DNA from: Streptomyces fradiae
Lineage (GTDB): Bacteria > Actinomycetota > Actinomycetes > Streptomycetales > Streptomycetaceae
DNA length: 64,000 nt
NCBI RefSeq assembly: GCF_041270065.1
Contig: NZ_CP065958.1
Coordinates: forward strand, 5,270,001 to 5,334,000
Direction: 5' to 3'
Shown here: positions 59,787-64,000 of the stretch, one piece after another
How the letters are laid out: the number at the start of each line of letters is the position of its first letter
Numbering within the stretch: position 1 is the stretch's first letter
Notes under the pieces: model-generated
The model's input: the letters and a program-made list of their open reading frames with translations, nothing else
The model's database searches: none
Told to the model about the DNA's origin: nothing
Translations under genes and position numbers: made by a program

Positions 59787-61187
59787 GTGATGGTGGTCCC
59801 GCGAACGGCACGTGTGTTCATCGGCTGCGCCCTGCTGGCCGCCGCCGCGGTCACCCTGCCCGCGTTACGCCCGGCCGCCGGCACCCCCTGGCCGACCGTG
59901 CTGCTGCTCGCCGCGCTCTACCCGCTGTGCGAACTGCCCGCCCGCTGCCGGCTCACCGGCGGCGCCCTCGGCGGCCGGGCGGGCCACGACGGCGGAGCCG
60001 CGCCCCTGGGCCCCGTCTCCTTCTATCCCGTGCTCATCGCCGCCGCGCTGCTGCTTCCGCCGTCCGCTGCCGCGCTGACCGCCCTGCCCGGCGCCGTGCT
60101 CACCCGGGTCGACCAGCCGCCCGCCGCCCTGCGCCGGGCCTGGCGGGCCGCCCAACTCGCCCTCGCCGTCGGGGCCGCGGCCGCCGTCGGACGCACCCTG
60201 CGCTGCGACGAGTCCCTCGGGCTCGGCCCGCAGACCCCCGACTTCCCCTACGTGCTGCTTCCGGCCGGGGCGACCGCCCTCACCTTCTGCCTGGTCCTCA
60301 CCGCCCTCGACGGCGGCATCCGCGCCACCGCCGAACAGCAGCCGCCGCGCACCGCCTGGCACGGACTGCTCGGGCGGGCCCTCGCCCCGCACGCCGTCCA
60401 CGGGCTCGCCGGACTGATGATGGCGGTGCTGTGGCGCAGCGGATACGGGCCGCCGGCCGCCCTGTTCGCGCTGCTGCCCATGTACCTGTCCAGCTGGGGC
60501 TTCGCCCAGTACCACCGCGAACGCGCCGCCCACCAGGCCACCATCCGGGCCCTCGTCCACGCCGTCGACATCAAGGACCGCTACACCCGCGGCCACAGTG
60601 AACGCGTCGGCCGCGCGTCCGTCCTGATCGCCCATGAACTCGGCATGGACGAGCCCCGCCTGGAGGTCGTGCGGTTCGCCGGCATCCTGCACGACATCGG
60701 CAAACTCGGCGTGCCCACCCGGGTGCTCCGCAAGGACGGCCCGCTCACCCCCGAGGAACGCCGGATCATCGAACTGCATCCCGAGTACGGGCACGAGATG
60801 GTGCGCGGCATCGGCTTCCTCGGCGAGGCCCGCACGGCGATCCTGCACCACCACGAACGGATGGACGGCTCCGGCTACCCGTACGGCCTCAAGGGCCACG
60901 AGATCCCCGAGTACGCGCGGGTGGTCGCCGTCGCCGACGCCTTCGACGCCATGACCTCCACCCGCTGCTACAGCCGCGCCCGGCCGGTCGGGACCGCGCT
61001 CGCCGAGCTGGAGCGGTGCGCCGGCACCCAGTTCGACCCGCGGATGGTCGAGGCCCTGGCCCGCGCCCTGCACCGGCACGGCTGGCAGACCGAGGTCACC
61101 GCCGACGAACCGGCCGTCCCCACCCCGCGCGGCACGCCGCAGGCGCAGACGCCCGCTCCCGAAGCCGCGCTCCAGGAGCCCGCGTGA
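59787..61187 (+). CDS. membrane HD-GYP phosphodiesterase-like protein with a TTA codon
   Basis: A 466-residue protein: an N-terminal membrane region of several helices (to about 240), then an HD-GYP domain with VDIKDRYTRGHSERVG, ILHDIGKLGVP, HHERMDGSGYP (the GYP mark) and VADAFDAMTS. HD-GYP enzymes degrade cyclic di-GMP, a developmental signal in Streptomyces; activity here is inferred from motifs. GTG 59787 lies 7 nt after TAGCGT (59774-59779), with ATG 59790 directly after. Codon 27 is TTA (59865-59867), so translation should depend on the bldA tRNA. The stop overlaps the next gene (GTGA). Confidence 0.88.
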   Translation: MMVVPRTARVFIGCALLAAAAVTLPALRPAAGTPWPTVLLLAALYPLCELPARCRLTGGALGGRAGHDGGAAPLGPVSFYPVLIAAALLLPPSAAALTALPGAVLTRVDQPPAALRRAWRAAQLALAVGAAAAVGRTLRCDESLGLGPQTPDFPYVLLPAGATALTFCLVLTALDGGIRATAEQQPPRTAWHGLLGRALAPHAVHGLAGLMMAVLWRSGYGPPAALFALLPMYLSSWGFAQYHRERAAHQATIRALVHAVDIKDRYTRGHSERVGRASVLIAHELGMDEPRLEVVRFAGILHDIGKLGVPTRVLRKDGPLTPEERRIIELHPEYGHEMVRGIGFLGEARTAILHHHERMDGSGYPYGLKGHEIPEYARVVAVADAFDAMTSTRCYSRARPVGTALAELERCAGTQFDPRMVEALARALHRHGWQTEVTADEPAVPTPRGTPQAQTPAPEAALQEPA

Positions 61188-62446
61188 GCGGCGGACGCCT
61201 GAACGGCGGGCGCGTCACCATCGGGCTCGTCCACGGCGCCGCCCTGCTGCTCGCCCTCGGCGGCCTCGCCGGCACCCTCTGGCAGGGGCTCGACGAACCC
61301 GGCCACGCCCTCGCCTTCGGCGTCCTCGTCGCGCTCGGCGAGCTCACCCGCCGGGGCGCCCAGCGCGGCGAGAGGGAACCCGCGCCGCTGGCCGCCGCCG
61401 GCGCCCTCGCGTACGCGCTGCTCGGCGAGAGCGCCGGCCGGCCCACCACCCACGGCGTGCTCCAGACCGTCGCCGTGGTCGTCGCCGCCGGCCTCGTCGG
61501 CAGCGTCCCGCACATCGCCCGCGGCCACGGCCCGGACCGCGACCAGCTCGCGCTCCGGGTCCTCACCGTGGGCTTCGCCGCGCTCTGCTTCCAGCCCCTC
61601 TACAACGCCGGCACCCTCACCGCCCGGATCGGCGAGGGCCCGCAGTACGCCCTCTTCCTGCTGCTCCTGCTCCTCCTCACCGCCCTCTGCGGCGCCGTCG
61701 TCGCCGCCCTGCTGCGCCGCGCCCGCCAGCACCACCCCTACGGGCCGCTGCTCCGCGACGAGCTGCGCGCCCTGCTCGGCATCGGCTCCGCCGTGTGCGC
61801 CACCGGCGCCGTGATGGCCCTCGGGGTGGCCGTCGCGGGCCTGTGGGCGCTGCCCGTCTTCGCCGTACCGCTGCTGCTCACCCAGGTCTCGCTGCGCCGC
61901 TGGGCCGCCGTGCGCACCACCAACCGGCAGACCATCGCCTCCCTCGCCCGCGCCACCGAGATCGCCGGCTGCACCCCGCCCGGGCACGCCCGCCGGGTCG
62001 CCGCGCTCAGCCGGGCGGTCGGCCGGGAGCTCGGCCTCTCCGGGCCCGCGCTGACCGACCTCGAGTACGCGGCGCTCATGCACGACATCGGACAGCTCTC
62101 GCTCGTCGACCCGGTCGACGGCGGCGCCACCGCCCCGCTGCCCGCCGCGGAACAGCGCCGGATCGCCCTGCTCGGCGCCGCCGTGGTGCGCCGGACCGGG
62201 GTCCACGAGGCCGTCGCCCGGATCGTCGAGCAGCAGGCCGACCCGTACCGCGAGCAGCCCCTGCCCGCCCGGATCGTACGGACCGTGAACGCCTACGACG
62301 ACCTGGCCGGCGACCGCGCGGGCGGCGCCCTCGGGGCCCTGGAGCGGCTCCGGCTCGGCACCGCCCGCGACTATCACCCCGACGTCGTCGAGTCCCTCGC
62401 CCGGGTTCTCGCGCGAGGCGGCGTCACCCCAGCTCCTCCGGGGTAA
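61184..62446 (+). CDS. membrane HD-domain protein without GYP (degenerate partner)
   Basis: A 420-residue protein with the same plan as its upstream neighbour: about six to eight membrane helices, then an HD domain retaining GHARRVAALSRAVG and LMHDIGQLSLVDP. The HH/GYP segment is missing (VEQQADPYREQPLPARIV), so it is probably non-catalytic or of altered specificity. GTG 61184 overlaps the upstream stop (GTGA), so the pair is translationally coupled and may form a heteromeric complex. Confidence 0.82.
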   Translation: MSGGRLNGGRVTIGLVHGAALLLALGGLAGTLWQGLDEPGHALAFGVLVALGELTRRGAQRGEREPAPLAAAGALAYALLGESAGRPTTHGVLQTVAVVVAAGLVGSVPHIARGHGPDRDQLALRVLTVGFAALCFQPLYNAGTLTARIGEGPQYALFLLLLLLLTALCGAVVAALLRRARQHHPYGPLLRDELRALLGIGSAVCATGAVMALGVAVAGLWALPVFAVPLLLTQVSLRRWAAVRTTNRQTIASLARATEIAGCTPPGHARRVAALSRAVGRELGLSGPALTDLEYAALMHDIGQLSLVDPVDGGATAPLPAAEQRRIALLGAAVVRRTGVHEAVARIVEQQADPYREQPLPARIVRTVNAYDDLAGDRAGGALGALERLRLGTARDYHPDVVESLARVLARGGVTPAPPG

Positions 62447-62525
62447 CCCATGGGTAATGAGCGCGCGTCCGACCGGGCATGGTTGGATGCGAACAAGAGG
62501 GTGTAGCGACCGGCAGGCGGGAATC

Positions 62526-63506
62526 GTGAGGATCTTCGGGAAGGTACGGCATCGGCCCTCCGCCTCGTGGCGGCAGGCCACCGACCGCGCGTTCACGCTG
62601 ATCGGCGACGGACGGTACGAGGACGCGGGCGCGCTCCTCACCCGCGCGGCGGACCTGGAGCCCTGGCTCTCCGAGTCCTGGTTCAACCTGGCCCTGCTGC
62701 ACAAGTTCCGGCACGACTGGGAGCAGGCCCGGGCCGCCGGCCTGCGCGCCGTCGCCCTCCTCGACAAGGAGACCGGCGCCCCCGACTGGTGGAACGTGGG
62801 CATCGCCGCCACCGCCCTGCAGGACTGGCCGCTGGCCCGCCGCGCCTGGCAGGCCTACGGACTGCGGGTCCCCGGAGCCGCCTCCGGCACCGGCGAGCCG
62901 GCCGGCATGGAGCTGGGCAGCGCGGCCGTGCGGCTCTCCCCGGAGGGTGAGGCCGAGGTCGTGTGGGGCCGCCGGCTCGACCCGGCCCGGATCGAGGTGC
63001 TGTCCATCCCGCTGCCGTCCTCCGGCCGCCGCTGGGGCGAGGTCGTGCTGCACGACGGCGTGCCCAACGGCGAGCGCACCACCAGCGCCGGCCCCTCCTA
63101 CCCCGTCTTCGACGAGATCGAGCTGTGGGCGCCCTCCCCTGTCCCCACCTGGGTCGTTCTCCTGGAGGCCGCCACCGAGGCCGACCGGGACGCCCTGGAG
63201 CAGCTGGCCGCCGACGCGGGCTTCGCCGCCGAGGACTGGTCGTCCTCCGTCCGGCTGCTCTGCCGCGCCTGCTCCGAGTCGACGATGCCGAGCGCCGAGG
63301 GCGAGGGCGAGCACCTGGACCCGCACGACCACAGCGAGCCCGGCCACCCCGGTCCGCTGGGCCACCGCTCGCCCGGCGAGCTGTGGGTGCCGGAGCGCGA
63401 GTGCGGCATCGCGGCCCCGGCGGGCCTGGTCCGAGGGCTGCTCGACGGCTGGGTGGCGGACAGCCCGGACAGCCGGGAATGGCGTGATCTGGAAGAAGTC
63501 TGCTGA
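62526..63506 (+). CDS. tetratricopeptide repeat protein
   Basis: A 326-residue protein. Residues about 15-115 form TPR-like helices (ATDRAFTLIGDGRYEDAGALLTRAADLEP; SWFNLALLHKFRHDWEQARAAGLRAVAL; WNVGIAATALQDWPLARRAWQAYG). The rest is a globular domain with several cysteines (LLCRACSES; CGIAAP) and a His/Asp/Gly-rich loop (EHLDPHDHSEPGHPGPLGH). Function unknown. GTG 62526 has GGCGGGAA upstream; the frame extends to 62457. Confidence 0.8.
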   Translation: MRIFGKVRHRPSASWRQATDRAFTLIGDGRYEDAGALLTRAADLEPWLSESWFNLALLHKFRHDWEQARAAGLRAVALLDKETGAPDWWNVGIAATALQDWPLARRAWQAYGLRVPGAASGTGEPAGMELGSAAVRLSPEGEAEVVWGRRLDPARIEVLSIPLPSSGRRWGEVVLHDGVPNGERTTSAGPSYPVFDEIELWAPSPVPTWVVLLEAATEADRDALEQLAADAGFAAEDWSSSVRLLCRACSESTMPSAEGEGEHLDPHDHSEPGHPGPLGHRSPGELWVPERECGIAAPAGLVRGLLDGWVADSPDSREWRDLEEVC

Positions 63507-63578
63507 CCGCTGCCCGTAGGCTGTACCCCATATCTACGACGGATCCCTCGGATCTCAGGAAGAAGGCGTACGGCGGAC

Positions 63579-64000
63579 ATGTCGCAGCAGGGCACTGAGC
63601 AGGAGCAGACGGGCGTGTACGCCGTGGACGAGGACGGCTTCATCGTCGACACCGAGGACACCGAGGCCCGCGAGACCGCCCACCGCGAGCGCGGCACCTC
63701 GCGCCCCATCACGGTCGTGGGCAACCCCGTGCTCCACCGGGAGTGCAAGGACGTCACCGAGTTCGGCGACGAGCTGGCGCAGCTCATCGACGACATGTTC
63801 ACCAGCCAGCGCACCGCCGAGGGCGTCGGCCTCGCCGCCAACCAGATCGGCGTCGACCTCAAGGTCTTCGTCTACGACTGCATGGACGACGAGGGCAAGC
63901 GGCACGTCGGCCACGTGATCAACCCGGTCCTCGTCGACCTGCCGGCCGAGCAGCGCCACCTCGACGACTCCAACGAGGGCTGCCTGTCCGTCCCCACCGC
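63579..64000 (+). CDS. def: peptide deformylase, N-terminal part (runs off window)
   Basis: The first 140 residues of a peptide deformylase. Motif 1 [10 protein letters not shown] and motif 2 EGCLSVP are present; the HExxH motif lies beyond the window. A 40-residue acidic N-terminal extension ([21 protein letters not shown]) precedes the usual start of the fold. AGGAAGAAGG lies upstream of ATG 63579, and TAGGCT at 63517-63522 may be the minus-10. It removes the formyl group from nascent proteins that the two initiator tRNAs in this window start. Confidence 0.93.
   Translation, partial: MSQQGTEQEQTGVYAVDEDGFIVDTEDTEARETAHRERGTSRPITVVGNPVLHRECKDVTEFGDELAQLIDDMFTSQRTAEGVGLAANQIGVDLKVFVYDCMDDEGKRHVGHVINPVLVDLPAEQRHLDDSNEGCLSVPT

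Noticed and set aside
62444..62459. Palindrome around ACCCATGGGT after the second HD gene as a terminator or operator
   Set aside because: The perfect part is only 10 bp with no loop and no T-tract, too short to support a call.
1..64000. CRISPR arrays, insertion sequences, integrases, prophage or attachment sites
   Set aside because: No regularly spaced repeats, transposase or integrase motifs or flanking target duplications were seen. The tRNA genes have no partial 3' copies nearby.

Overview
The window is high-GC actinobacterial chromosome, almost certainly Streptomyces. The evidence is the extreme third-position GC, frequent GTG starts, one very rare TTA codon, the sigR-rsrA pair, a WhiB7 (WblC) locus, mycoredoxin, and a gene order that matches the AdnAB / NudC / UvrD2 / WhiB7 / ABC1 / DUF2342 / PDZ / UPF0182 block of mycobacteria. 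I see no insertion sequence, prophage, CRISPR array or rRNA. Almost all of it reads as housekeeping core; the nar operon is the most accessory-looking part.

Layout. 1-2174: end of a membrane protein, a sugar epimerase and a spherulin-4-like protein (an exopolysaccharide-like module). 2168-6706: moeZ behind a sigma-R promoter, then two paralogous secreted alpha/beta hydrolases on the minus strand. 6792-13357: respiratory nitrate reductase narGHJI (minus), divergent from a YwiC-like membrane protein. 14354-17077: a large flippase-like membrane protein with an internal degenerate kinase domain. 17165-30668: DNA repair and redox block (ATL protein, AdnA, secreted protein, AdnB, M20 peptidase, NudC, mycoredoxin, UvrD2). 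30683-35660: whiB7 with an autoregulated promoter and attenuator leader, small partner proteins, an ABC1 kinase coupled to an E1-like protein, and an HExxH metallopeptidase. 35819-38954: a TerD-AIM24 fusion and two AIM24 proteins. 39035-48204: Nudix, DUF2342, SDR, MoaE, Lon-like PDZ protease, PPA1309 and UPF0182. 48250-50625: two identical initiator tRNA genes flanking a Sel1-repeat gene. 50745-58396: Fur-type regulator, CBS protein, HisN, TetR, SMR exporter, RsgA, AroA, M50 protease, HMCES, hydrolase. 58414-59621: sigR-rsrA. 59787-64000: two HD-domain membrane proteins, a TPR protein and the start of peptide deformylase.

Common threads. Three exact sigma-R promoters (GGAAT-N18-GTT) tie moeZ, mycoredoxin and sigR itself into one thiol-oxidative-stress regulon inside the window. 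Antibiotic stress is represented by whiB7 with its WhiB7-box promoter and transcription attenuator. About seventeen genes have a minus-10-like hexamer (xANNNT) ending exactly 6-7 nt before the start codon and no Shine-Dalgarno, the signature of leaderless mRNAs; these signals were used to choose starts.
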